The notes under the pieces are model-generated. The model was not told the DNA's origin. It searched no databases and was given only the letters and a program-made list of their open reading frames with translations. Below, piece after piece: positions 33,362-42,429 of a stretch of DNA of 64,000 nucleotides (positions are counted from its first letter, which is position 1; each line of letters begins with the position of its first letter). The stretch comes from Sphingobium sp. (GTDB lineage: Bacteria > Pseudomonadota > Alphaproteobacteria > Sphingomonadales > Sphingomonadaceae). Both the position numbers and the translations under genes were made by a program. The stretch is taken from positions 60,584 through 124,583 of the forward strand of contig QFQF01000010.1 of assembly GCA_003248935.1 (NCBI GenBank), read 5' to 3'.

Positions 33362-34042
33362 TCACATCGCCTCCACGGCATCGATACCCAATAGTCCGGC
33401 CATCTGTCGCGCGCGTGAACGAACCGTCTGCGGCACCTGCGCATCCTTCGCCATGGCGGCAAAAATCGGGCCCGCCAGCGTCGGCTTGCCCATCTTCATG
33501 TAGGCGAGCGCCGTCATTTCCCCGGCCGAACCGAACCAGGGATCACCGGCCACTGCCAGCGGCTTCAACCGGGCGACAACGTCCTCAGGCTTCAACTGGT
33601 CGAATTCCAGCGCGGTCTGCCGTACAAGCGCCAGATCGCGATAGGGCTGCGGCAGGCTGTCGTTCGCGGCGATCTCCTTGAAGGTCGCGGCCGCGCCCTT
33701 CGTATCCCCCTTGCGTGCCGCCAGCGCAGCCTTGGCGATCAGCGCGGTCGCGCGATAGCCCGGCTGGCTGCCGTCCTCCAGCGCCTCCAGGGTCTTCGCG
33801 TCAGGTGTGCCCCCGCCGGACACAGCATCCATCACGCTGGCCATCTGCTCCCCGGCCTCGCCCGCACGGATGCCGGAATGATGCTGCCAGTAGAGCCAGC
33901 CCGCCAGCGCGACGAGCCCCAGCACCACGGCCGCCGCGATCCAGCGACCGAATCTCTTCCAGAAGCCGACAAGCTGATCCTGCCGGACGGCATCGTCGAC
34001 CTCTCGCATGAAGGCTTCGTTCGATTGCGGCGTGAGGGCCAA
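33362..34042 (-). CDS. YfgM-like membrane-anchored tetratricopeptide protein
   Basis: A 226-residue protein with an N-terminal cytoplasmic tail, one membrane helix (about 34-52) and a periplasmic TPR-like helical region, matching the YfgM (DUF2133) family that sits before bamB and works with periplasmic chaperones and SecYEG. The start is a TTG at 34042: GGAG lies at the right distance upstream and the sequence MALTPQSNEAFMREVDDA is conserved among relatives. The first ATG, 33 bases later (34009), would remove this conserved segment and has no good ribosome site. Confidence 0.85.
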   Translation of the reverse strand: MALTPQSNEAFMREVDDAVRQDQLVGFWKRFGRWIAAAVVLGLVALAGWLYWQHHSGIRAGEAGEQMASVMDAVSGGGTPDAKTLEALEDGSQPGYRATALIAKAALAARKGDTKGAAATFKEIAANDSLPQPYRDLALVRQTALEFDQLKPEDVVARLKPLAVAGDPWFGSAGEMTALAYMKMGKPTLAGPIFAAMAKDAQVPQTVRSRARQMAGLLGIDAVEAM

Positions 34043-34149
34043 AACTGGTCTCCGAAGTGCTGGGTCGTTCAGTGGCCGCGGACCTTAGCGGCGCACGGGC
34101 CAAGAGCAAATGAGTTTTTTGGCCGCCCCGCGGCCATTCCCAAGTACGG

Positions 34150-34171
34150 AAAAGGGCGCCCGAAGGCGCCC
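34150..34171 (-). terminator. Rho-independent terminator of carD
   Basis: On the minus strand GGGCGCC-TTCG-GGCGCCC, a 7-bp perfect stem with UUCG tetraloop, runs into TTTT, about 26 bp after the carD stop. Confidence 0.88.
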
Positions 34172-34196
34172 TCCCCGGTTCAGATCATGCCCGCGT

Positions 34197-34727
34197 TTAT
34201 TCGACGCGCTCACGATTATATTTCGGCGCGGCCTCATTGAGGATGCGCAGGATCTTCTTGAGCGCCGAAGGCTCGTCGGTTTCTTCCATCGCGGCCAGTT
34301 CGCGCGCGAGGCGGCTCGACGCGGCTTCGAAGATTTGACGTTCCGAATAGCTCTGCTCGGGCTGGTCGTCCGCGCGGAACAGGTCGCGGGTCACCTCGGC
34401 GATCGACACGAGGTCACCCGAGTTGATCTTCGCCTCATATTCCTGCGCGCGGCGCGACCACATGGTCCGCTTCACCTTGGGCTTGCCCTTCAGCGTTTCG
34501 AGCGCCTCGCCCAGGGTCTTGTCCGACGACAGCTTACGCATGCCGACGCCCTCGGCCTTGTTGGTGGGCACGCGGAGCGTCATGCGCTCCTTCTCGAACC
34601 GCAGGACATAGAGCTCCAGCTCCATACCCGCGATCTGCTCCTTCTGAAGCTCGATTACACGGCCAACGCCATGCTTGGGGTAAACGACATAATCACCGAC
34701 ATCAAAGGACAGCGCCTTGGCAGCCAT
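34197..34727 (-). CDS. carD: CarD-family transcriptional regulator
   Basis: A 176-residue protein. The N-terminal RNA-polymerase-interacting domain (FDVGDYVVYPKHGVGRVIEL at 8-27, similar to the transcription-repair coupling factor RID) is followed by the C-terminal helical DNA-binding domain carrying PKVKRTMWSRRAQEYEAKINSGD. CarD stabilises open promoter complexes, notably at rRNA promoters. The 271-bp stretch 34728-34998 upstream has no gene; I could not place a convincing promoter there, although an AT-rich patch occurs around 34870-34905. Confidence 0.95.
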   Translation of the reverse strand: MAAKALSFDVGDYVVYPKHGVGRVIELQKEQIAGMELELYVLRFEKERMTLRVPTNKAEGVGMRKLSSDKTLGEALETLKGKPKVKRTMWSRRAQEYEAKINSGDLVSIAEVTRDLFRADDQPEQSYSERQIFEAASSRLARELAAMEETDEPSALKKILRILNEAAPKYNRERVE

Positions 34728-34998
34728 TTGGTACCTTCCTTCAGTACTGGGGACGGGTGTCGGCGGACAGCATGCAAGGGGGCATACATGCGGCCAAGTC
34801 CGCGCGTCACCGTAGGATCATGGGACGATATTCTCTCCATGCGGACGCGACCTCCTGTCCGCTATTGGAGGCCCATGTAGCAGATTCGTAATAAAATTAC
34901 CAGCCCGCGCAGTATCGGGCCGGATGATTGCGGTTAATTTCCCGGCAACACACCGTACCAGTATGGGACAAAAGGCGCGGTTTCCTTACGCCTTGTGC

Positions 34999-35337
34999 TC
35001 AGCCGCCGGTACCGGGCTCAGGGGAGAAATATTTCTCCAGCTTGTCCTTAACGTCCTTGAATTCGTCCGCGTCGGCTGGGGCTTCACCCTTCGTGCTGAT
35101 GTTCGGCCACTCTGCGGAATATTTGGTGTTCAGCTCAAGCCATTGCTCGAGGCCGTTCTCGGTATCGGGCAGGATCGCCTCGGCCGGGCACTCCGGCTCG
35201 CACACGCCGCAGTCGATGCACTCGTTCGGGTTGATGACCAGCATGTTCTCACCCTCGTAGAAGCAATCCACGGGACACACCTCGACGCAATCCATATATT
35301 TGCAGCGGATGCAGGCGTCGGTCACGACGTAGGTCAT
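34999..35337 (-). CDS. fdxA: Ferredoxin FdxA (seven-iron type)
   Basis: A 112-residue ferredoxin. The cysteines in CIRCKYMDCVEVCPVDCF and CIDCGVCEPECP give one [3Fe-4S] and one [4Fe-4S] cluster, as in Azotobacter-type FdI. The C-terminal extension WLELNTKYSAEWPNI is the FdxA family tail. Its electron partner is not known in sphingomonads. It is transcribed toward carD, with a weak hairpin plus TTTT just after the stop. Confidence 0.95.
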   Translation of the reverse strand: MTYVVTDACIRCKYMDCVEVCPVDCFYEGENMLVINPNECIDCGVCEPECPAEAILPDTENGLEQWLELNTKYSAEWPNISTKGEAPADADEFKDVKDKLEKYFSPEPGTGG

Positions 35338-35367
35338 GGTCTGGGCACTCTTTGTTGGGTTTGCGCC

Positions 35368-35396
35368 CTGCTATTCCCGGCCCGTCGCCGCGTCAA
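35368..35396 (-). promoter_or_regulatory. Predicted promoter of fdxA
   Basis: On the minus strand TTGACG (35396-35391) and TAGCAG (35373-35368) with a 17-bp spacer, 31 bp before the fdxA start. Confidence 0.6.
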
Positions 35397-35431
35397 TATG
35401 GCGACGCCAGCCGCGCGAGAAAGGAATTCTA

Positions 35432-35731
35432 TCATTCGCCAATGACGATGTCCTCATAGCATTGCTGCGCTTCCGCCACCGGCCCGCGTCGGGCGGGAAG
35501 CGCGACGACCCGGACGACACGGACGCGATCCCCCTGCGGCAACGTCAGCAGATCGCCCGCGCGCACCGCTGCATGAGCCCGCTCCACCCTGCGGCCATTG
35601 AGACGGATATGCCCGGTCTCCGCCAGCCCCTGCGCCATCGAACGGCTGCGCGCCAGGCGCACGAACCAGAGAAACTTGTCGATGCGCAGCGACGGGCCAT
35701 GCGCGATCGACACCCCCGTCTCGCCCGTCAT
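35432..35731 (-). CDS. S4-domain RNA-binding protein (HslR-like)
   Basis: A 99-residue protein with an S4 domain, LRIDKFLWFVRLARSRSMAQGLAETGHIRLNGRRVERAHAAVRAGDLLTL (shown here only by ends: starts near residue 15, ends near 65). The conserved R-x-D-K-x-L-W start is that of HslR/Hsp15, which binds stalled 50S subunits carrying peptidyl-tRNA. ATG 35731 lies seven bases after the helicase stop, so it is probably translated with it; the longer frame to 35908 is a shadow of the helicase C-terminus. The C-terminal tail is acidic. Confidence 0.85.
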   Translation of the reverse strand: MTGETGVSIAHGPSLRIDKFLWFVRLARSRSMAQGLAETGHIRLNGRRVERAHAAVRAGDLLTLPQGDRVRVVRVVALPARRGPVAEAQQCYEDIVIGE

Positions 35732-35738
35732 ACGGGGG

Positions 35739-38306
35739 TCAGCCACCGCGCCCCAGCAATGCGGCGAGACCAGCAAATGCCTGCCCGGCGGCGGGCGAGG
35801 CGACGGCAGGGACCTCCTGCCTCGGCCGCCCCTTCCGCCTGCCCTTGAACGCCCAGTTGGGACCAACAACGGCCTCCGCGCCTTCGGTTTCCACGGCGGG
35901 GGCCGCAACCGGCCGGAAACCGGCCGCGCGCATCAACTGAAGGAATGCGGGCTCCTGCAGCCCCAGCGACACGATCTGCGGATCAGTGGCGCCAAACGCC
36001 TGCCCCTTGCTGATCGCCTCGTGCGCGGCGCGGGCAAGCCGCTCCGCGATATCGATGCGTAGCTGCTGCGGTCCGAACGCACGAAAGCCGGCGATGCGCG
36101 CGCCCATTTCCGCATGGCGATCACCTGTGGGGATCAGCACCGCGCCAGCCGCAGGCAAAGGCAGCATGCCCTTGCCCCGCCGCGCCGACAGCAGCGCCAT
36201 GCGCCACAACGCCGCGCCGGGCTTCAGCAGACCGGGATGGAAGATGTCGAGGACGCCGACCGTTATGCCCGCACGCCGGACGATCGACCGCTGCTCCTTG
36301 TCCAAATGGCCGAGCGCCGTGTCCATGTCGAGACGCGGGGCAATCCCGCCCATATCCGCAAGTTGCGCGAAGAAGGCACGCACGACGGGCGGCACGGTCG
36401 GATCGGCGGCGCCGGAACTCATCCGCAGCAGCGGCAACAGGTGCTTTTCCTTCTGCGCGGCGACCCATGTGCCGAGCCGCTCCGTGACACGCTTCTGCAC
36501 GTCCTGCCCCAGGCCGAGCAGCGCACGGTCGAGCCGGAGTGACGGCGCGAGCAGGGTCTGCCCGCCCACGAACGTCGCCACGACCTGCCCGTCCCAGAGG
36601 ATCGCCGGCACCTCGCCAGGCCGCGCTTCGAGCGCGAACGCCTGATCAGCCGCCGCCAGCAGTTCTTCCGCCTTCATCACCAAAATCCTTCCAAGCCGCC
36701 TCTCTGCGGCCGCCAACAGCATCCTGCGGTCTTCGCCGCGCGCATCGGGATCGACCGAGAAACGAAATCCGTCAAGTCGCCCGATATGTTCTCCATCGAC
36801 GGAAACTTTCCCGTCGGCCGCGATATCGACGGGAAGCTCGCCCGCGCCGCGCCCGATATCGCGCAGCAGAACCGCCGTGCGCCGGTTGACGAAACGCTGC
36901 GCCAGCGCCGCGTGCAGGGCGTCGGACAGCTTCTCCTCCAGTTGCCGCGTCCGTTCCGCCATTTCCGCCGGATGGGCGAGCCAGTCGGGGCGGTGCGCGA
37001 CATACGCCCATGTCCGCGCCGCCGCGATCCTGCCGGACAAGGTATCGATATCGCCCTGAACCGTGTCCAGACGCGCCAGCTGCTGCGCGAACCAGTCGCG
37101 CGGGATATGGCCACTCCCCTCCGAGAGGAAGCGCCAGATACGCGACACCAGCCGCGCATGATGGTCCGCGCCCAGTTTCTGGAAATCCGGCAGGCCGCAT
37201 GCCGTCCAGAGGCGGGCGACCTGCCGCTGTCCCCGCGCCCGCTCCTGCACCACCGGATCATCCGCCATCCGCCGCAGCACGGCAAGGTCGGCCGCTTCGG
37301 GTGCAGCGCGCAGTTCCGGCCGGTCCGGCCGCGCCTCCAGATCCGCGAGCAGCATCGCCATGCTGTCGAGGCGCGGTGCGCTCTCGCGCCAGTACAACGT
37401 TTCGAGCCGGGGGAAGCGATGGGCCTCTATCGCTGCGACCTCCTCGGGAGTAAAGGCCGCGTCGCCGTCCTCGCCGCCCAGGCTGCCGAACGTGCCGTCC
37501 TTGTGATGGCGCCCCGCCCGCCCGGCGATCTGCGCCATTTCGGCAATCGTGAGACGACGCGTGCGCTTTCCGTCGAACTTGCGCAAGGACGCGAACGCGA
37601 CATGCGCGACGTCGAGGTTGAGCCCCATGCCGATCGCGTCCGTCGCGACCAGATAGTCAACCTCCCCGTCCATGAACATGCGCACCTGCGCGTTGCGGGT
37701 TCGGGGGGACAGCGCCCCCATGACCACGGCCGCCCCGCCCCGGAAGCGGCGCAGCATCTCCGCCACGGCATAGACCTCCTCGACGGAGAAGGCGACGATG
37801 GCCGAGCGGCGCGGCAGGCGGGAGAGTTTCTTCGCTCCGGCATAGGACAGGGTGGAAAAGCGCGGGCGGCCGATGATTTCCACGTCCGGCACCAGCGCCC
37901 TGACCAGCGGCGCGACGGCCGAGGAGCCGAGGATCATCGTCTCCTCTCGCCCGCGTGCGTGCAGCAAGCGATCAGTGAACACATGACCGCGCTCGGGATC
38001 GGCACCGATCTGCACCTCGTCGAGCGCGACGAAGGCATAGTCGCCGCTCACCGGCATCGATTCCGCCGTGCACAGGAAATAGCGCGCGCCGGGCGGCACG
38101 ATCTTCTCCTCGCCCGTGACCAGCGCAACACTGTCCTTGCCCTTCAGCGCGACGACACGATCATAGACCTCGCGCGCGAGCAGGCGCAGCGGGAAGCCCA
38201 TCATGCCACTGGAATGCGCGCAGAGCCGCTCGACGGCGAGGTGGGTCTTGCCCGTATTGGTCGGGCCGAGCACGGCGGTGACGGGAGAGCGGACAAAGGA
38301 CGCCAT
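35739..38306 (-). CDS. SUV3-type DExH RNA helicase
   Basis: An 855-residue helicase. Walker A is GPTNTGKT (about residues 14-21), motif II is DEVQ, and the C-terminal RecA domain has ATDAIGMGLNLDV and QIAGRAGR (near 260). This is the arrangement of mitochondrial SUV3 helicases, common in alphaproteobacteria, probably acting in RNA turnover. A C-terminal extension with an S4-like or basic segment and low-complexity tail follows. I chose ATG 38306 (MASFVRSPVTAV), since the upstream TTG at 38327 lacks a ribosome site. It forms a unit with the S4 gene, suggesting linked RNA handling. Confidence 0.9.
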   Translation of the reverse strand: MASFVRSPVTAVLGPTNTGKTHLAVERLCAHSSGMMGFPLRLLAREVYDRVVALKGKDSVALVTGEEKIVPPGARYFLCTAESMPVSGDYAFVALDEVQIGADPERGHVFTDRLLHARGREETMILGSSAVAPLVRALVPDVEIIGRPRFSTLSYAGAKKLSRLPRRSAIVAFSVEEVYAVAEMLRRFRGGAAVVMGALSPRTRNAQVRMFMDGEVDYLVATDAIGMGLNLDVAHVAFASLRKFDGKRTRRLTIAEMAQIAGRAGRHHKDGTFGSLGGEDGDAAFTPEEVAAIEAHRFPRLETLYWRESAPRLDSMAMLLADLEARPDRPELRAAPEAADLAVLRRMADDPVVQERARGQRQVARLWTACGLPDFQKLGADHHARLVSRIWRFLSEGSGHIPRDWFAQQLARLDTVQGDIDTLSGRIAAARTWAYVAHRPDWLAHPAEMAERTRQLEEKLSDALHAALAQRFVNRRTAVLLRDIGRGAGELPVDIAADGKVSVDGEHIGRLDGFRFSVDPDARGEDRRMLLAAAERRLGRILVMKAEELLAAADQAFALEARPGEVPAILWDGQVVATFVGGQTLLAPSLRLDRALLGLGQDVQKRVTERLGTWVAAQKEKHLLPLLRMSSGAADPTVPPVVRAFFAQLADMGGIAPRLDMDTALGHLDKEQRSIVRRAGITVGVLDIFHPGLLKPGAALWRMALLSARRGKGMLPLPAAGAVLIPTGDRHAEMGARIAGFRAFGPQQLRIDIAERLARAAHEAISKGQAFGATDPQIVSLGLQEPAFLQLMRAAGFRPVAAPAVETEGAEAVVGPNWAFKGRRKGRPRQEVPAVASPAAGQAFAGLAALLGRGG

Positions 38307-38557
38307 GACAGGATCAATGTCGGGCAAGCGGACGCGGTGCGCAAGGGTGAGGCTTTGCGATCGGGCGCCTCAATGCTGAACATCAGGGATTTCGGGAGAA
38401 ATCGGACGCACGCGATCCCCCTGGCAGAACGCTTTATCGCAGGATTCACCGTTGAATCCGTGCGTTAAGTTGACTTTAACCGTCCTGCTGCACAAACCCG
38501 CTCAGCATAAGGAGCGGCGGGGGTCGCTCGATACGGCTCTGTCCGGGGGATGCCGGT

Positions 38558-40108
38558 TTGTTTCAGAAGAGCGATTTCGGACCTGTTCAAGGCGGCGCGG
38601 CAGCGTCGCTCTGGTTGTCCGACGCGATGCCGGTACCGCCCGTCGATCGCCGCAACTGGCGCGAGAAACTGCGCGACTGGGCGGATGACGTCGTCCTTGT
38701 CCCCGACCTCGGCCAGAATATCGGCAGCCTCCAGTGGTTTCGCGGTCTCGCCACCTGCATGGCGCTATGCGCGTGTGCAATAGCGCTGTCGCCCAGTTTC
38801 GACCCGATACCCGCTGCGCCGGAAGCGCAGCTTGGCCAGCGGCAATATCAGGAAATCCGCAGCCAGATGATCACGCCGCTCGCCCTGGGCGGAGACAGCG
38901 GCCGCCACATGGCGCCGACCGACGCGGTCGTTCCGCTCGCCGAAAGCCCGGAGCGCCCACGCATCGAACTCAGCACCCAGATCGGCAGCGGCGACGGCTT
39001 CGCCCGCGCGATGTCCCGTGCCGGCGTCAGCAGCAATGACGCCTCCGCCGTCACCGCGCTGGTCGGTGGCGACGTCCGCCCCGGCAGTCTGAAACCCGGC
39101 ACGCGCCTCGACATCATCCTTGGCCGCCGCGCCACGCGCGACGTGCCGCGCCCGCTCGACGCCCTCGCCTTCCGCGCCCGGCTCGACCTCGCCATCGAGA
39201 TCGCCCGCGTCAACGGCGTGCTCCAGATCAAGCGCGTCCCGATCAGGGTCGATACCACCCCCCTCCGCATCAAGGGCGTCGTGGGCAACAGCCTCTATCG
39301 CTCGGCCCGTGCCGCAGGCGCGCCGCCCAGCGCGATCCAGAGCTTCCTGCGCGTCATCGCGGGCCAGATGCCGGTCGAGAACATCGGCGCGGGCGACCGC
39401 TACGACATCATCCTTGATTATCGCAAAGCAGAGACTGGCGACGTTGAGGTCGGCGAACTGCTCTATGCCGGGCTTGCAAGAACACGCGGCAAGGCACTGG
39501 AAATGCTCAAGTGGACCAAGGACGGCCGTGCCGAATGGTTCGAGGCGTCGGGCGTCGGTGAGCGGCGCGGCGTTCTGACCGCGCCCGTGGCCGGACGCAC
39601 GTCGTCGGGCTATGGCATGCGCCGCCACCCGATCCTGGGTTACACCCGCATGCATGCGGGCATCGACTTCGCCGCCCCCTATGGCTCGCCGATCTACGCC
39701 GCCACGGACGGCATCGTGGAATATGCGGGCCGTCACGGCGGGCACGGCAACTATGTGAAACTGCGCCATGGCGGCGGCATCGCGACCGGCTATGCGCATA
39801 TGAGCCGCATTGTCGCCTCGGTCGGACAGCGCGTACGGCGCGGACAGGTGATCGGCTATGTCGGCTCGACCGGCCTCTCCACCGGCCCGCACCTCCACTA
39901 CGAACTCTACCGCAACGGCCAGACGATCAATCCCGCGTCGATCAAGTTCACGGCGGCGGCACAACTCGCCGGTCGCGAACTCGCCGCCTTCCGCGCCCGG
40001 CTTGCCCAGTTGAAGACGCTGCGTCTCGGCCCGCACATGGCGGAGACGCCCGCTCCCATCGAAACCGCGAATGCGGCGCCTTTAGGTCAGGCGGCTGGCA
40101 GCAAATAA
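38558..40108 (+). CDS. M23-family peptidoglycan metallopeptidase, membrane-anchored
   Basis: A 516-residue protein. One membrane helix (about residues 65-85) is followed by a periplasmic linker and an OapA/LysM-like segment (GFARAMSRAGVSSNDASAV, about 145-165). The C-terminal LytM/M23 domain has zinc ligands in MRRHPILGYTRMHAGIDF (about 350-370) and the GPHLHYELY motif (near 446). These enzymes cut peptidoglycan cross-links or activate amidases. TTG 38558 follows GGGGGA and keeps a conserved-looking N-terminus; ATG 38627 is an alternative start. Confidence 0.88.
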   Translation: MFQKSDFGPVQGGAAASLWLSDAMPVPPVDRRNWREKLRDWADDVVLVPDLGQNIGSLQWFRGLATCMALCACAIALSPSFDPIPAAPEAQLGQRQYQEIRSQMITPLALGGDSGRHMAPTDAVVPLAESPERPRIELSTQIGSGDGFARAMSRAGVSSNDASAVTALVGGDVRPGSLKPGTRLDIILGRRATRDVPRPLDALAFRARLDLAIEIARVNGVLQIKRVPIRVDTTPLRIKGVVGNSLYRSARAAGAPPSAIQSFLRVIAGQMPVENIGAGDRYDIILDYRKAETGDVEVGELLYAGLARTRGKALEMLKWTKDGRAEWFEASGVGERRGVLTAPVAGRTSSGYGMRRHPILGYTRMHAGIDFAAPYGSPIYAATDGIVEYAGRHGGHGNYVKLRHGGGIATGYAHMSRIVASVGQRVRRGQVIGYVGSTGLSTGPHLHYELYRNGQTINPASIKFTAAAQLAGRELAAFRARLAQLKTLRLGPHMAETPAPIETANAAPLGQAAGSK

Positions 40109-40178
40109 CGGCCCTTACCGGCCCGCCGCATCTCCGGCCGGGTTGCGCGCGGGTGCCGCCAGGCCTAAATCCGCCGCC

Positions 40179-41174
40179 ATGTCCCATGCCTCCTATCCAG
40201 CTCTTCGCCTTCGCCGTCCCCGCGCCACCGCATGGAGCCGCGCGCTCCATGCCGAAAACCGCCTCACGCCGCAGGACCTGATCTGGCCGCTGTTCGTGAC
40301 CGAGGGGAGCGGCGTCGAGGAACCGATCACCAGCCTGCCCGGCGTATCGCGCTGGTCGGTGGACCTGATGGTGGCGCGGGCGAAGGAAGCGCGTGACGCC
40401 GGCATCCCGTGCCTCGCCCTCTTCCCCAACACCCAACCCGATCGGCGCAGCGACGACGGGAAAGAGGCGCTGAACCCCGACAACCTGATGTGCCGGGCGA
40501 TCCGGGCGATCAAGGAAGCGGTGCCGGACATTGGCATTCTGACCGACGTGGCGCTCGACCCCTATACCGCGCATGGCCAGGACGGCCTGCTCGACAACAG
40601 CGGCTATGTCCTCAACGACGCGACGATCGAGGTGCTGATCGGCCAGTCGCTCAACCAGGCGGCGGCGGGCGCCGACATCATCGCCCCCAGCGACATGATG
40701 GACGGACGGGTCGGCGCGATCCGGAACGCGCTGGAGCAGGACGGTCATGTCAACGTCCAGATCATGGCCTATGCCGCCAAATATGCCAGCGCCTTCTACG
40801 GCCCGTTCCGCGATGCGGTGGGCTCACGCGGGCTGCTGAAAGGCGACAAGAAGAACTATCAGATGGACCCCGCCAACAGCGAGGAAGCGCTGCGCGAGGT
40901 CGCGCTCGACCTCGCGGAGGGCGCCGACAGCGTGATGGTGAAGCCGGGCCTGCCTTATCTCGACATCATCGCGCGGGTGAAGGATGCCTTTGCCGTTCCG
41001 GTTTTCGCCTATCAGGTGTCGGGCGAGTATGCGATGATCGAGGCGGCGGTGGCGGCCGGAGCGGGTGACCGCGACGCGCTGGTGCTGGAAACGCTGCTGG
41101 CGTTCAAGCGGGCAGGCTGTTCGGGCGTGCTGACCTATCACGCCCTGCACGCCGCCCGGCTGCTGGCGAGATGA
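40179..41174 (+). CDS. hemB: Delta-aminolevulinic acid dehydratase (porphobilinogen synthase)
   Basis: A 331-residue HemB condensing two 5-aminolevulinate to porphobilinogen. LRLRRPRATAWSR opens the protein. The Schiff-base lysine of the P-site is in MVKPGLPYLDII (near 254), with another active-site lysine in AYAAKYASAFYGPFR (near 203), and the regulatory region has TDVALDPYTAHGQDG. The metal-site Cys triad of zinc enzymes is absent (DVALDPYTAHGQDG has Asp/Ala instead), pointing to the magnesium-dependent type. ATG 40179; ribosome site weak. It overlaps or nearly abuts the next gene. Confidence 0.95.
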   Translation: MSHASYPALRLRRPRATAWSRALHAENRLTPQDLIWPLFVTEGSGVEEPITSLPGVSRWSVDLMVARAKEARDAGIPCLALFPNTQPDRRSDDGKEALNPDNLMCRAIRAIKEAVPDIGILTDVALDPYTAHGQDGLLDNSGYVLNDATIEVLIGQSLNQAAAGADIIAPSDMMDGRVGAIRNALEQDGHVNVQIMAYAAKYASAFYGPFRDAVGSRGLLKGDKKNYQMDPANSEEALREVALDLAEGADSVMVKPGLPYLDIIARVKDAFAVPVFAYQVSGEYAMIEAAVAAGAGDRDALVLETLLAFKRAGCSGVLTYHALHAARLLAR

Positions 41175-41185
41175 GAGGAGAGACC

Positions 41186-41752
41186 GTGGGGCAGGATTAT
41201 CCGGACGTTTCGATCATCCCGTTCGGGGGCATGACTCCCCGCATCCACCCCAGCGCCTTCATCGCGCCCGGATGCCGGATCATCGGCGACGTCGAAATCG
41301 GCGCTGATGCCAGCATCTGGTACAATTGCGTGGTCCGGGCGGACGTCAACCATATCCGGATCGGGGCGCGCACCAATATCCAGGACGGCACCGTCATCCA
41401 CTGCGACAGCGACAAGGACGGCGCACGCGGATTTCCCACGATCATCGGCGAGGATGTGCTGATCGGCCATATGGCGATGATCCACGGCTGCACGTTGAAG
41501 GACCGGGCCTTCGTCGGCCTGGGATCGATCGTGATGGATGGCTGCATCATCGAGGGTGACGCGATGCTGGCGGCGGGCGCGCTCTTGTCCCCCGGGAAAA
41601 TCGTGCCGCACCGGCAGCTCTGGGCCGGGCGCCCGGCGAAATATATGCGCGACCTGACCGATGAGGCCGTCACCGGCATGCGCACGGGTGTCGAGCATTA
41701 TGTCCACAACGCAAAGGCGCACAAAGGCTCCGTCCGCGCGCTCGCGGACTGA
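41186..41752 (+). CDS. Gamma-carbonic-anhydrase-like hexapeptide protein
   Basis: A 188-residue left-handed beta-helix protein with hexapeptide repeats from IHPSAFIAPGCRIIGDVEIGADASIWYNCV through GSIVMDGCIIEGDAMLAAGALLSPG. His ligands are at VIHCD and IGHMAMIHGC, as in the YrdA/gamma-CA family. Whether it hydrates CO2 is unproven for this subgroup. GAGGAG (41175-41180) is five bases before GTG 41186, which I chose; the earlier ATG at 41171, overlapping the hemB stop as ATGA, is an alternative. Confidence 0.88.
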   Translation: MGQDYPDVSIIPFGGMTPRIHPSAFIAPGCRIIGDVEIGADASIWYNCVVRADVNHIRIGARTNIQDGTVIHCDSDKDGARGFPTIIGEDVLIGHMAMIHGCTLKDRAFVGLGSIVMDGCIIEGDAMLAAGALLSPGKIVPHRQLWAGRPAKYMRDLTDEAVTGMRTGVEHYVHNAKAHKGSVRALAD

Positions 41753-41764
41753 TCCGGCGGCCGG

Positions 41765-42295
41765 TCACGGCTGCGGGAGCATGGCCTTCAACGCATCCAA
41801 CCGGTCGTTCTGCGCATCGACCAGCGCCAGCGCGTCGCGCCGCGCCATATCAATCGCATCCTGCCCGCCGCCCGTCACCTTGCCGTCGGCTTCCGCGCCC
41901 GCGCGATCGGCATAGAGGACGTCGAGGGCAGCCAGCGCGGACATGCTGTCGTTGCGCGACGATTCGAGCCCGCTGATCGCGACCTGCGCGGACACCCACG
42001 CATCACTCGACACCGATGAACGGGAGGCCGCCCTTGCCAGGCGCTCCGCATCGCCATAGGCGGCGCCAAAAGCCGCATCCCCGTCGCGCGCCTGCTTCGA
42101 AAGCCGGTCGATATCGGCGCCGAGGGCAGGATCGGCGACGGCCGAAGGCGCCTCCGGCACCGGCTCCGGACTGGAAGGCAGGCCACTTTCTATGGGCCGC
42201 TTCGCCAGCGAGGGATAGGTTCCGGAGCCCGGCGCACCGGCACATCCGGCCAGCAGCAGGGCCAGAGACGAGATCAGGGGACTGCGCGTAATCAT
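41765..42295 (-). CDS. Small lipoprotein, hypothetical
   Basis: A 176-residue protein with a lipoprotein signal: MITRSPLISSLALLLAGC, lipobox LAGC at residues 15-18. A proline/serine linker (about 25-60) precedes an alpha-helical domain (about 65-176) with many Ala and Asp. I do not recognise the family; the helical part with SGLESSRNDSMSALAALDVLYADRAGAE may be a coiled coil. It is convergent with the carbonic-anhydrase-like gene and divergent from the AEC transporter. Confidence 0.75.
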   Translation of the reverse strand: MITRSPLISSLALLLAGCAGAPGSGTYPSLAKRPIESGLPSSPEPVPEAPSAVADPALGADIDRLSKQARDGDAAFGAAYGDAERLARAASRSSVSSDAWVSAQVAISGLESSRNDSMSALAALDVLYADRAGAEADGKVTGGGQDAIDMARRDALALVDAQNDRLDALKAMLPQP

Positions 42296-42429
42296 GTTCG
42301 CGCATCTAGGGCTGCGAACGCGCCGCTTCAACTCGCAAAAGGATGCGATCCCTCCATGCTCGACCTCGCTGGCCATGTTCCGCCGCACGGCTGGCTTGCC
42401 ACGGCCCCGAAAACCGCTACCGCCGCATC

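Noticed and set aside
31002..33503. An 833-codon plus-strand frame across der and bamB
   Set aside because: It is antisense to Der and BamB, both with full family motifs.
38461..38500. A promoter for the M23 peptidase gene at TTGACT 38470
   Set aside because: At 17-bp spacing the -10 position reads CAAACC, far from consensus; no alternative spacing improved it.
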